A DNA stretch of 64,000 bases from Chitinophaga hostae (GTDB lineage Bacteria; Bacteroidota; Bacteroidia; Chitinophagales; Chitinophagaceae): the NCBI RefSeq assembly GCF_018224885.1, contig NZ_JAGTXB010000002.1:496001-560000 (forward strand), in the 5' to 3' direction. This document shows, piece by piece, positions 51,641 to 60,012 of the stretch. The stretch's first letter is position 1, and each line of letters opens with the position of its first letter. Both the position numbers and the translations under genes were made by a program. The notes below the pieces were generated by a model. The model did not search any database and was not told the DNA's origin. It was given only the letters and a program-made list of their open reading frames with translations.

Positions 51641-52621
51641 GTGAAAAAACAATCCGATCATATAAACGATGACCTCCTGGTAAAATACCTGCTGGATATT
51701 ACCACCGCACAGGAGAAAGCAGCCGTAGCGGTATGGCTGGCAGAGAAGGAGGAGCATCAACGTTACTTTGAACATTTCCGGCTCATCTGGGCAGAGAGTA
51801 AAAAACTCGCCGCTGTGAGCACAGTCAGTGAAAATGATGCGTGGTCCCGCTTCCAGCAACGGGTAGGCACCAACGAAAATACTGCGCGTATTGTAAAACT
51901 GGATACCGGTCCGGACTGGCGCAGTATACTCCGCATCGCAGCAGTGCTGATATTGCTGCTGGGCGCAGGTGGATTTTGGTATCTTAGCCAAATGCGTGTG
52001 CAACCTATGATTGTAAGCTCCGGCACACAAATAAAAAGCGAAATATTGCCCGATGGTTCGCAGGTAACACTCAACAAGCAATCGTCTATCGAATATGCCA
52101 GCTCCTTCAAGAAGGAAAGACATATTAAACTGGAAGGGGAAGCCTTTTTTAATGTAGCCCAGGATCCCGGGAAGCCTTTTGTATTGAAGGTAAACGATGT
52201 GACGGTGAAAGTGCTGGGAACGTCTTTCAACGTAAAAAGCGCTAACGGTAAAACAGAAGTGATCGTGGAAACCGGCGCGGTAGAAGTAACAAAAAATCAG
52301 AACAGCGTGCAGCTGAAGCAACATGAGAAAGCAGTGGTTACTGCCGATCAAACCGCTCCGAGCAAACAAAGCAACACTGATGAGCTGTACAGTTATTACC
52401 GCACAAGAACTTTTGTATGCAACAACACGCCGCTCTGGAAACTCGTAGAGATCCTGAATGAAGCATACGGTGTAAACATCATTATCGCAGATAATAATAA
52501 ACGTGATTTGCAGATTAATTCTACCTTTACCAACAGTTCGCTGGATAGTACTTTACAGGTAATCGGGCTTACTTATGAAATTGCTGTGGAGAAAAAGGGA
52601 TCACAAATCATATTGAAATAA
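51641..52621 (+). CDS. FecR-family anti-sigma factor
   Basis: A 326-residue inner-membrane regulator starting at GTG. The cytoplasmic part is about 1-80 (DLLVKYLLDITTAQEKAAVA); one membrane segment is at about 88-108 (ILRIAAVLILLLGAGGFWYL). The FecR domain is about 118-215 (EILPDGSQVTLNKQSSIEYA; LEGEAFFNVAQDPGKPFVLK; VKVLGTSFNVKS), and the DUF4974 domain closes the protein (about 250-325). The family passes a signal from an STN domain at the outer membrane to the sigma factor. The STN protein is encoded 15 bases downstream. Confidence 0.95.
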   Translation: MKKQSDHINDDLLVKYLLDITTAQEKAAVAVWLAEKEEHQRYFEHFRLIWAESKKLAAVSTVSENDAWSRFQQRVGTNENTARIVKLDTGPDWRSILRIAAVLILLLGAGGFWYLSQMRVQPMIVSSGTQIKSEILPDGSQVTLNKQSSIEYASSFKKERHIKLEGEAFFNVAQDPGKPFVLKVNDVTVKVLGTSFNVKSANGKTEVIVETGAVEVTKNQNSVQLKQHEKAVVTADQTAPSKQSNTDELYSYYRTRTFVCNNTPLWKLVEILNEAYGVNIIIADNNKRDLQINSTFTNSSLDSTLQVIGLTYEIAVEKKGSQIILK

Positions 52622-52636
52622 TAGCCTTCGTACTGT

Positions 52637-54445
52637 ATGTTACTGTCTAAATCATTGCTGATTTTATTTTTAGGATGCCTGCTTTCCATGTCTGTTGCCG
52701 CACAAACCCTGCTGAACAAAACAGTAAGTGTAGAGGCAAAGCAGCGGCCACTTTCAGAAGTACTGACGTCCATCAGCAAACAGGGCGGTTTCTATTTCTC
52801 GTACCTGACTACGGTGCTTCCGCAGGATAGTCTTATCACCATCTCTGTAAAAAATAAGAGTGTAAAACAGGTACTCGATATTATTTTCGCCGGGGATTAT
52901 TTATATAAAGAATCAGGCAATTATATTATTCTGCTGAGAAAAACCGCGGGACAAAATTATTACCTGGTCAGCGGCATCGTCACGGACCGGAAAACAGGGC
53001 AACGGCTACCCAATGCCAGCGTCTATGAACGACAGCAACTCATCTCCACATTAACAAACAACGACGGTTACTTCAGGCTACGGTTACGGGATAAAAATCC
53101 TACCGTAGCCATCAGCGTTAGTAAGGACCTGTATGCGGATACCTCCGTGTTGCTGACAACAGGCTACGATCAGGAAGTGGCGGTAAGTATTTCACCGGCC
53201 ACCTACCAGCTTAAAACAGTAGACATTACGGGGCATACACAGATAGAGAAAAACTGGTTTGCCAGTGTGTTTTTATCATCCCGTCAGAAATTAACCAGCT
53301 TAAACATTGGCGGCTTCTTCGCCGATAAGCCTTACCAGGTATCGCTTACACCTGGATTGGGCAGCCATGGCCGTATGAGCGGACAGGTCGTAAATAAATT
53401 TTCTTTTAATTTGGTAGGTGGCTATGCTGCTGGTGTAGATGGTTTGGAATTAGGTACGGTATTTAACATTGTTAAAAATGATATGCAGCATGTACAGGTA
53501 GCTGGTTTCATTAATGTGGTGGGAGGAAAAACCAATGGCGTACAATTAGCAGGCTTTCACAACAATGTGCTTGATTCCATGAAAGGTTTGCAGGTAGCTG
53601 GGTTTAGCAATATTACCGAGGGTAATATGAAAGGCGCGCAAATTACCGGCGCTATTGGCCAGGTATATCGCAACATGAATGGAGCGCAGATACAGGGGCT
53701 GGCCGGTTTTACACGTGGTAATACTGCGGGCTGGCAGGTTTCCGGTGTGTTGAATTATAACGGTGGTAAAATGGAAGGGTTGCAGTTGAGCGGTATCGCC
53801 AATTACAACCGCCAGGACGCAAATGGGGTACAGCTGGCCGGCGTTGGTAATATCAACCGCGGTACTATGAAAGGGGTACAGCTGGGAGCAATTTTCAACT
53901 ATGCGCGTCAAATGGATGGTGTGCAGATCGGGTTGGTAAATATTGCAGATACTGTTACCGGGTACAGCATCGGCATCATCAACATTGTACGCAGGGGATA
54001 TAAAAAAGTAGCGGTATTCAGTACTGATGCCGTGCCTTACAACATCGCCTGGAAAGCTGGTCGCAGTGAATTATACAGCATCATAATGGGCGGTTTCAGT
54101 GCCGGCACACACGACAGGTGGTCCCTGGGGTACGGCGTCGGAAAAGTGATTCCTTTCAACAAAGTATTTTCACTTGCTGCGGAAGCGACCGCGCAAAATA
54201 TATATGAAGGAAGCTGGAGTTACAGTACACAGGTATTACGGCTGCAACCTTCGCTCAATGTGAAATTAGCTAAACATATTTCTTTGTTTGCCGGTCCTGC
54301 GTTTGCGGTATCTGTGCCACAAGCGGAAAATAAGATAACCCCGGGCCGCCATTATTTTGAATTTGGCGCGCAATATCCTTCCTTTAACATCGGCGATGGC
54401 GGCAAAGGCTGGCTGGGCTGGCAGGCTGGTATCAGTCTTTTATAA
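52637..54445 (+). CDS. STN/CarboxypepD_reg protein with 16-residue repeats
   Basis: A 602-residue exported protein. Signal peptide about 1-22. STN domain about 30-100 (RPLSEVLTSISKQGGFYFSY), the signalling module normally fused to TonB receptors. CarboxypepD_reg-like domain about 108-195 (VSGIVTDRKTGQRLPNASVY). From about 285 to 450 there are ten or so repeats of about 16 residues, such as GVQLAGFHNNVLDSMK, GLQVAGFSNITEGNMK and GVQLAGVGNINRGTMK. Residues about 455-602 are strand-rich and may be a small barrel. There is no TonB plug or 22-strand barrel. The repeats resemble those of proteins annotated as LA_2272-type surface repeats. Confidence 0.85.
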   Translation: MLLSKSLLILFLGCLLSMSVAAQTLLNKTVSVEAKQRPLSEVLTSISKQGGFYFSYLTTVLPQDSLITISVKNKSVKQVLDIIFAGDYLYKESGNYIILLRKTAGQNYYLVSGIVTDRKTGQRLPNASVYERQQLISTLTNNDGYFRLRLRDKNPTVAISVSKDLYADTSVLLTTGYDQEVAVSISPATYQLKTVDITGHTQIEKNWFASVFLSSRQKLTSLNIGGFFADKPYQVSLTPGLGSHGRMSGQVVNKFSFNLVGGYAAGVDGLELGTVFNIVKNDMQHVQVAGFINVVGGKTNGVQLAGFHNNVLDSMKGLQVAGFSNITEGNMKGAQITGAIGQVYRNMNGAQIQGLAGFTRGNTAGWQVSGVLNYNGGKMEGLQLSGIANYNRQDANGVQLAGVGNINRGTMKGVQLGAIFNYARQMDGVQIGLVNIADTVTGYSIGIINIVRRGYKKVAVFSTDAVPYNIAWKAGRSELYSIIMGGFSAGTHDRWSLGYGVGKVIPFNKVFSLAAEATAQNIYEGSWSYSTQVLRLQPSLNVKLAKHISLFAGPAFAVSVPQAENKITPGRHYFEFGAQYPSFNIGDGGKGWLGWQAGISLL

Positions 54446-54514
54446 TTTTAATTTCCGCATAGGGGTAGATGTTTCTCAACGTGTCGTTATACCATACGAA
54501 TTAATTACACAAAC

Positions 54515-55657
54515 ATGAGAACATTTAACTTTAGCTACCGGATCATCATAATCGCAGTTTCCGTTTTATTCCTTGTTAACAGTGCTTATGCGCAAACACC
54601 GCTTACAAGCCCGGCGCATATAGGTTTGGTTTACCCATTGAGCAGCAATGGTAAAAATGCGGCTGCATATACCAATCATTTTTCACTGCATATTATTGCC
54701 GGGTTATCGAAAGCAGAAACGGGTGCTGCTATTGCCGGTATTTCCAATATTGTAAAAGAAAGTTCAACAGGCGTATTGATAGCAGGGATCTCTAACCATG
54801 TAGGATATACGGTGCACAGCGGACAGATTGCCGGGTTTATGAACCAGGTGAAGCATGATGCCAATGGTGTTCAGATAGCTGGTTTCCTGAATATGGCAGA
54901 AAGCATGAAAGGAGTTCAGGCAGCAGGGTTTGCCAACCTGGTAAGTAAGGATGCGGATGGCACCCAGGTGGCCGGTTTTATTAATAAAGCCCGCAATATC
55001 ACACAGCCGCAGGTAGCAGGGTTCACCAATATCACCCATAAGGGAAATGTACAGGTAGCCGGTTTTTTTAATAAGGCAGATGAAGTACATACACAGGTGG
55101 CTGGTTTTATAAACATTGCAAAGAAGGTGAAAGGTGTGCAGGTAGCCGGTTTTATTAACATTGCGGACAGCAGTGAGTGCCCGATTGGTCTTATCAACAT
55201 CGTAAAGGGTGGTGAAAGACAGGTGAGTGTGAGTATAGATGAAACTACTACGCTGATCGGTGCTTTCAAATCAGGGGGACGTACTTTGTATGGTATCCTG
55301 GGTGCTGGCTATAACCTGAAAAATACCGCTACGCCTATGTATGCCTTACGAATTGGTATTGGTGCACATTTACCGTTGCTCTCGCACTTCAGACTGAATG
55401 TAGAGGGTACTAACACGTTCATGACTACCTTTAAAGGTGATGGAGAATATAATCGTCAAACATTAGGTATCTACCCGGCGTATCGCTTTGGCAGCAGGGT
55501 GGAAGTATTTGCCGGCCCCACATTTAATTATCTGAGCACCAAGCATGGATTGGGTGAAGATTTGGTGAGTCATTACATCTGGTCCGAACATGTAAGTAAC
55601 AACCGCTTCCGCGGTGGATATATCGGCGCCGCCGGTGGTGTGCAGGTGCGACTCTAA
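54515..55657 (+). CDS. secreted 16-residue-repeat surface protein
   Basis: A 380-residue exported protein (signal about 1-26, VSVLFLVNSAYAQ). From about 70 to 225 it has ten repeats of 15-16 residues, including GAAIAGISNIVKESST, GVQIAGFLNMAESMK and GVQVAGFINIADSSE, then IGLINIVKGGERQVSV and a strand-rich end. Repeats and the following domain are homologous to the preceding STN protein, but the STN and CarboxypepD_reg parts are missing. The 69-base gap and order suggest the same operon. A partner or alternative surface form of the STN protein is likely; the ligand is unknown. Confidence 0.8.
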   Translation: MRTFNFSYRIIIIAVSVLFLVNSAYAQTPLTSPAHIGLVYPLSSNGKNAAAYTNHFSLHIIAGLSKAETGAAIAGISNIVKESSTGVLIAGISNHVGYTVHSGQIAGFMNQVKHDANGVQIAGFLNMAESMKGVQAAGFANLVSKDADGTQVAGFINKARNITQPQVAGFTNITHKGNVQVAGFFNKADEVHTQVAGFINIAKKVKGVQVAGFINIADSSECPIGLINIVKGGERQVSVSIDETTTLIGAFKSGGRTLYGILGAGYNLKNTATPMYALRIGIGAHLPLLSHFRLNVEGTNTFMTTFKGDGEYNRQTLGIYPAYRFGSRVEVFAGPTFNYLSTKHGLGEDLVSHYIWSEHVSNNRFRGGYIGAAGGVQVRL

Positions 55658-55685
55658 GACCACTCGTACCATCAATTATATATAG

Positions 55686-55722
55686 CAGCCGTTTGATTTA
55701 TCATCAGCCGGCTGTTTTTTTT
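55686..55722 (+). terminator. terminator of the sigma/FecR/repeat operon
   Basis: CAGCCG at 55686-55691 pairs with CGGCTG at 55709-55714, followed by eight T. It is 29 bases after the last stop codon. Confidence 0.75.
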
Positions 55723-55729
55723 GATTATT

Positions 55730-55878
55730 TCGGGAGGGGGCACTAATATATTGCCTGCCACCATAGCCGGCACAATAACGTTGCCCTTATTGTCGAGGGT
55801 AAAGTTGGCCGCTGTAACATGCTGCGATTTACGGATTACCCGGGACTATTCTATTGTGGCATTGTATTTGGTTATCTG
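55730..55878 (-). pseudogene. possible decayed coding remnant
   Basis: On the minus strand this stretch reads QITKYNATIE, a stop, then SRVIRKSQHVTAANFTLDNK and GNVIVPAMVAGNILVPP in one frame. It looks like protein sequence interrupted by a single TAG and lacking a start. I do not recognise the family. It may be the end of a lost gene; chance cannot be excluded. Confidence 0.35.
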
Positions 55879-55897
55879 AATACTAAAAGAGTCTCAT

Positions 55898-56314
55898 ATG
55901 AAAACATGGTTCTACCTGCCGCTGGTGATACTGGGTTTCATTTTACCCGGTTGTACCAAAACAACAAATGAAGTTGTAATACCTAATCAGACTATTATAT
56001 TCGAAATCGCGCCGGATGCCTGGAAGTTTGATAATGCTACGAGCACTTACTATTTTGTAAAAGATGTTCCCCAGTTGAACAATGTGAATCAAACTGACGG
56101 CGTGGTGGTGTCAATGGGGAGGTATACCCAAGGTAGTTCAACAGTACCACAATCGTTTGAGCTGTTGCCGCAGGTAATTGATACGCAATCCTATTTTGTT
56201 ATTCATGACGATCAACAGGTAGAAATAGATATCAAAGGGGTAAACGGGGCCACATCGCAGAGACCCAATACGACGGTAAGGATGAAGATTGTGTTGATTC
56301 CTTCTGCGCCGTAA
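55898..56314 (+). CDS. hypothetical lipoprotein
   Basis: A 138-residue protein with a lipobox (ILPGC at about residues 15-19), so probably lipid-anchored. The mature part is beta-rich (VVIPNQTIIFEIAPDAWKFD; VDIKG-like EIDIKGVNGATSQRPNTTVR) and ends MKIVLIPSAP. I do not recognise it. It lies between the repeat operon and the phospholipase gene on the same strand, with wide gaps, so probably its own unit. Confidence 0.65.
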   Translation: MKTWFYLPLVILGFILPGCTKTTNEVVIPNQTIIFEIAPDAWKFDNATSTYYFVKDVPQLNNVNQTDGVVVSMGRYTQGSSTVPQSFELLPQVIDTQSYFVIHDDQQVEIDIKGVNGATSQRPNTTVRMKIVLIPSAP

Positions 56315-56539
56315 CACCAGGCTTTACCATTTCTCAACATATATACAGGGCTTCCGTGAAAACGGGGGCCTTTTTTGTGCCCGGTATCGTTACGATGTGT
56401 GGCTGGTGCTGTTTTCAGAAGCCATAACAATAAAGTAACTACCATTCCTCACAGTTCGCTATGTATAGCCGGTGTTTTTTTATTATTTTCCGCTTTTCAC
56501 GTGATCCCGTGTATCAGTGTACATGAAAAAATTCAACTA

Positions 56540-59074
56540 ATGGATAACAGAAGAGATTTTATCAAAAAGGCAGCATTACTATCCGGGGCTGCCGGTGTAT
56601 TCAGCGCCTTGCCTGCTTCCATTCAGCGGGCGATGGCTATTGATCCCAAGCCTGGTACTACTTTCCTTGATGCAGAGCACATCGTGATCCTGATGCAGGA
56701 GAACCGTTCTTTTGATCACTGTTACGGCACGCTCCGGGGCGTACGCGGCTACAACGATCCGCGTGCTATCCAGCTGCCCAACAAGAACCTGGTATGGCTC
56801 CAGAGTAATGCAAAAGGTGAAACCTATGCGCCTTTCCGTTTGAATCTGAAAGATACCAAGGCTACCTGGATGAGCAGTTTGCCGCATTCCTGGGGTAACC
56901 AGGTAGATGCCCGCAATGGAGGTAAGTACGACAAATGGTTGCTGGTAAAACAATCCGGTAATCAGGACTGGGCGCCCATGCCGCTCACGTTGGGATATTA
57001 CAACCGGGAAGATATCCCGTTTTATTATTCCCTGGCAGATGCCTTCACTGTATGTGACCAGAATTTTTGCTCTTCTCTGACCGGTACCACACCCAACCGG
57101 CTTTACCTGTGGACGGGCACCCTCCGTGATGAACAAAATGCTTCCTCCAAGGCCAACGTATGGAATGAAGATGTGGACTATGGCCGGGAAGCTCATTGGA
57201 CCAGCTTCCCCGAGCGCCTGGAAGATAACGGTGTATCCTGGAGGATATATCAGAATGAAATCAGCGCCGCCGGACTGGAAGGTGAGAAAGACGGTATGCT
57301 GGCCAATTTTACAGATAACCCGATAGAATGGTTTGCAGCGTTTAATGTACGTTTTGCTACCGGTCACATTGCCTATCTTCAAAATAAAATAAAATCGCTT
57401 CCGGGCGAAATTGCTGCGCTGGCATCTAAAGTGGCGACGGTTTCGGGGGATGAAAAAACTAAACTGCAAAAGAAGCTGGAGCAATACAAAGCAGAACTGG
57501 AAAGGGCAAAAGTGGATGCGGAGAAATTTACCGCCGCCAATTTTGCAAAACTATCGCAACGCGCTCAGAACCTGCACAACAAAGCATTTACGACCAATAT
57601 TGCTGATCCGGATTATCACGAACTGGAAACGCTTACTTACAAAGACGGGGATACCGAAAGAACTGTACAGGTGCCCAAAGGTGATATCCTGCATCAGTTC
57701 AGAACGGATGTAAATGAAGGGAAATTACCAACCGTATCCTGGCTGGTTGCGCCGGGAGAATTTTCCGATCATCCGGGTTCGCCCTGGTATGGCGCCTGGT
57801 ACGTATCCGAAGTACTGGATATTTTAACGCGGCAGGAAGAGGTGTGGAAGAAAACCATTTTTATCCTTTGCTACGATGAAAATGATGGTTATTTCGATCA
57901 CGTGCCTCCGTTTACCGCACCGCATAAACCTGGTACCGGCAAGGTATCTGAAGGGATTGATACCGGTTTGGAATACGTTACCAAAGAAGAAGAACAAGCC
58001 AAGAAATACCTGGGCGCCGACGAAATCCGCGAAAGTCCGATCGGGCTGGGGTACCGGGTGCCGTTGGTGATTGCATCACCCTGGAGCCGCGGCGGGTACG
58101 TGAATTCGCAGGTATGCGACCATACTTCCATTATCCGGCTGATGGAAAATTTCCTGCAGCATAAAGGCAAACATGTGAAGGAAACTAATATTTCCGAGTG
58201 GCGTCGTACGGTGTGCAGTGACCTTACTTCCGTATTCCGTCCATTTAACGGAGAAAAGATATCGGTGCCGTTCCCGGAAAGGAATGAGTTTATAGAGATG
58301 GTGTATAACGCAAAGTTCAAGAAGTTGCCGGATGGCTTTAAGGTGCTGACAACAGCAGAAATTGCGGCCCTCAATACTGATCCGGCGGGATCGGAGTGGA
58401 TGGCGAAACAGGAAAAAGGTGTCCGGGTGGCTAACGCATTGCCCTATGAGTTATATGTGGATGGTAAACTGAGTGCAGATAAACAGTCGTTTGAAATCAG
58501 CTTTGAAGCGGGCAGTAAAATATTTGGAAAACAGGCAGCCGGCGCACCGTTTAATGTTTACGCCCCCGGCAAATACCTGCAGGAGGGTACGCAAACAATG
58601 GAGCCGGTAAGCACCTGGTCGTATGCCGTTAAGGCGGCCGACAAATTGAAAGATACCTGGCCGGTTGCTTCCTTTGAGGACGCGCACTATCACCTAAGAG
58701 TATACGGACCTAATGGTTTCTTCAGGGAGTTTACCGGCGATGCTCATGATCCGCAGGTAGAGATCCGCTGCAGTTATCAGCGCAGTTTGACAGACAACCG
58801 GAAGCTGACGGGTAATGCGGAGCTGAAACTGGTTAACCGCAGCGCGCAGGCAGCTAATGTAGTGATCAGCGATATGGGGTATGGCAAAGGCTTGTTAAAG
58901 AAAACCGTGGCTGCCCGTACGGAGGCTACGCTGGTAATAGATTTGTCTAAAAGCCATGGCTGGTACGACTTTTCAGTGAAGATAGCCGGGAGCACAGTGT
59001 TTGAACAGCGTTATGCCGGAAGAGTAGAAACAGGTAAGGAAAGTGTGAGTGATCCGTTAATGGCGCGGGAATAA
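56540..59074 (+). CDS. phosphocholine-specific phospholipase C
   Basis: An 844-residue exported phosphoesterase. The start at 56540 gives a twin-arginine signal (NRRDFIKKAALLSGAAGVFS). The catalytic phosphoesterase domain (about 38-560) has VILMQENRSFDHCYGTLRGV, SLTGTTPNRLYLWTGT, CYDENDGYFDHVPPF and GLGYRVPLVIASPWSRGG. Two copies of the C-terminal DUF756 beta-domain follow (about 640-840). The family cleaves phosphatidylcholine and sphingomyelin; in Bacteroidota the natural substrate is often unclear. A coiled-coil-like Lys/Glu insert (about 285-340) is present. Tat export implies folding in the cytoplasm. Confidence 0.93.
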   Translation: MDNRRDFIKKAALLSGAAGVFSALPASIQRAMAIDPKPGTTFLDAEHIVILMQENRSFDHCYGTLRGVRGYNDPRAIQLPNKNLVWLQSNAKGETYAPFRLNLKDTKATWMSSLPHSWGNQVDARNGGKYDKWLLVKQSGNQDWAPMPLTLGYYNREDIPFYYSLADAFTVCDQNFCSSLTGTTPNRLYLWTGTLRDEQNASSKANVWNEDVDYGREAHWTSFPERLEDNGVSWRIYQNEISAAGLEGEKDGMLANFTDNPIEWFAAFNVRFATGHIAYLQNKIKSLPGEIAALASKVATVSGDEKTKLQKKLEQYKAELERAKVDAEKFTAANFAKLSQRAQNLHNKAFTTNIADPDYHELETLTYKDGDTERTVQVPKGDILHQFRTDVNEGKLPTVSWLVAPGEFSDHPGSPWYGAWYVSEVLDILTRQEEVWKKTIFILCYDENDGYFDHVPPFTAPHKPGTGKVSEGIDTGLEYVTKEEEQAKKYLGADEIRESPIGLGYRVPLVIASPWSRGGYVNSQVCDHTSIIRLMENFLQHKGKHVKETNISEWRRTVCSDLTSVFRPFNGEKISVPFPERNEFIEMVYNAKFKKLPDGFKVLTTAEIAALNTDPAGSEWMAKQEKGVRVANALPYELYVDGKLSADKQSFEISFEAGSKIFGKQAAGAPFNVYAPGKYLQEGTQTMEPVSTWSYAVKAADKLKDTWPVASFEDAHYHLRVYGPNGFFREFTGDAHDPQVEIRCSYQRSLTDNRKLTGNAELKLVNRSAQAANVVISDMGYGKGLLKKTVAARTEATLVIDLSKSHGWYDFSVKIAGSTVFEQRYAGRVETGKESVSDPLMARE

Positions 59075-59100
59075 TTCCGGGCGGATGTAATTTTTAAAAA

Positions 59101-59132
59101 GGCCGTTTCCCTTTTAGGGAAGCGGTTTTTTT
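59101..59132 (+). terminator. terminator of the phospholipase gene
   Basis: CCGTTTCCC pairs with GGGAAGCGG (one G-T pair), flanked by A and T runs, followed by seven T. Confidence 0.8.
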
Positions 59133-59266
59133 ATGTGTAATGAATTGAACTAAAACATACCTTTTTTGTTATTTGTTTTTGTATATTGATTATGGTGATG
59201 ATCCCGGTTTACCTAGTATTACCTCAACCAATTAACTATATTAAATTATCCAAAAATCCTTCCTTT

Positions 59267-59848
59267 ATGAAACGAACTAACTGTCGTCTGCCTTACATGT
59301 TATTGCTCGCTGCTATTATCGCTTTTGCAGCATGTTCCAAAGATGGTTCCCAGGGCCCTGCTGGTCCTGCCGGTCCCGCCGGTCCTGCGGGCGCTAATGG
59401 CCCCGGTGGCCCTGCCGGTCCTAAAGGGGATACCGGTGTTGCCAACGTTATTTATTCCGGCTGGCTGGACGTGGGTTTTGATACCCTGAGAGATAATGCA
59501 GGTAAACCCGCCGGTTTCGGTGGCGCGATAGAAGCGCCCAAACTCACCGCAGAAATCCTGACAAAGGGATTTGTGCACGTATATTTAAACCTGGATTCCG
59601 CCTCCAATCCTACCATTGTACCTATCCCGTATATAGAGCCACAGGTATACATCAATTTTGCGGCGCAAACAGGTGTGATTTTTATTAACTCTAATATTGA
59701 CCTCACTACCAGTCAGACTTCAACAGGTACGAAGGTGTTCCAGTTCCGTTATGTGCTGGTGCCTGGCGGTGTGCAGGCGCGCAGCAGCAGTGCGGTTGAC
59801 TGGAAAAATTATGCTTCTGTGAAGAAGTTCCTTGGTTTGAAAGACTAA
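59267..59848 (+). CDS. collagen-like lipoprotein
   Basis: A 193-residue protein. The ATG at 59267 gives a lipoprotein signal (LLLAAIIAFAACS). Immediately after the Cys there are about eleven Gly-X-Y triplets rich in Pro and Ala (GPAGPAGPAG, then GPGGPAGPKGDTG), which should form a short collagen-like trimeric stalk. Residues about 65-190 are a beta-rich head without a recognised family. The layout implies a lipid-anchored, trimeric, stalked surface protein. Bacteroidota have many proteins of this plan with unassigned heads. Confidence 0.82.
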   Translation: MKRTNCRLPYMLLLAAIIAFAACSKDGSQGPAGPAGPAGPAGANGPGGPAGPKGDTGVANVIYSGWLDVGFDTLRDNAGKPAGFGGAIEAPKLTAEILTKGFVHVYLNLDSASNPTIVPIPYIEPQVYINFAAQTGVIFINSNIDLTTSQTSTGTKVFQFRYVLVPGGVQARSSSAVDWKNYASVKKFLGLKD

Positions 59849-60012
59849 CCCAATAATATCACAACGATGGTAAAGGTCCTCCTGCATGGTGCAGGGGGAC
59901 TTTTTGTTGCCACAAATGCACAATTTGTTCCCCTGCGGCCACGTATCCGGTGTTATTTAACCGCTGTGAGCGCAAATCAGGGAAACGGCTTTTCTTTTGA
60001 TGTGTAACGGGT

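Noticed and set aside
51581..52369. A 262-codon open frame on the minus strand
   Set aside because: It lies antisense over the FecR gene, whose domains are unmistakable. The translation is rich in Cys, His and Phe in a shadow-like way.
53470..55210. CRISPR-like array, because of regularly spaced DNA similarity
   Set aside because: The periodicity of about 48 bases comes from the protein repeats in two reading frames with good codon structure. The units vary and there are no identical repeats with unique spacers.
56579..57484. A 301-codon open frame on the minus strand
   Set aside because: It is antisense to the phospholipase catalytic domain and shows no protein-like pattern.
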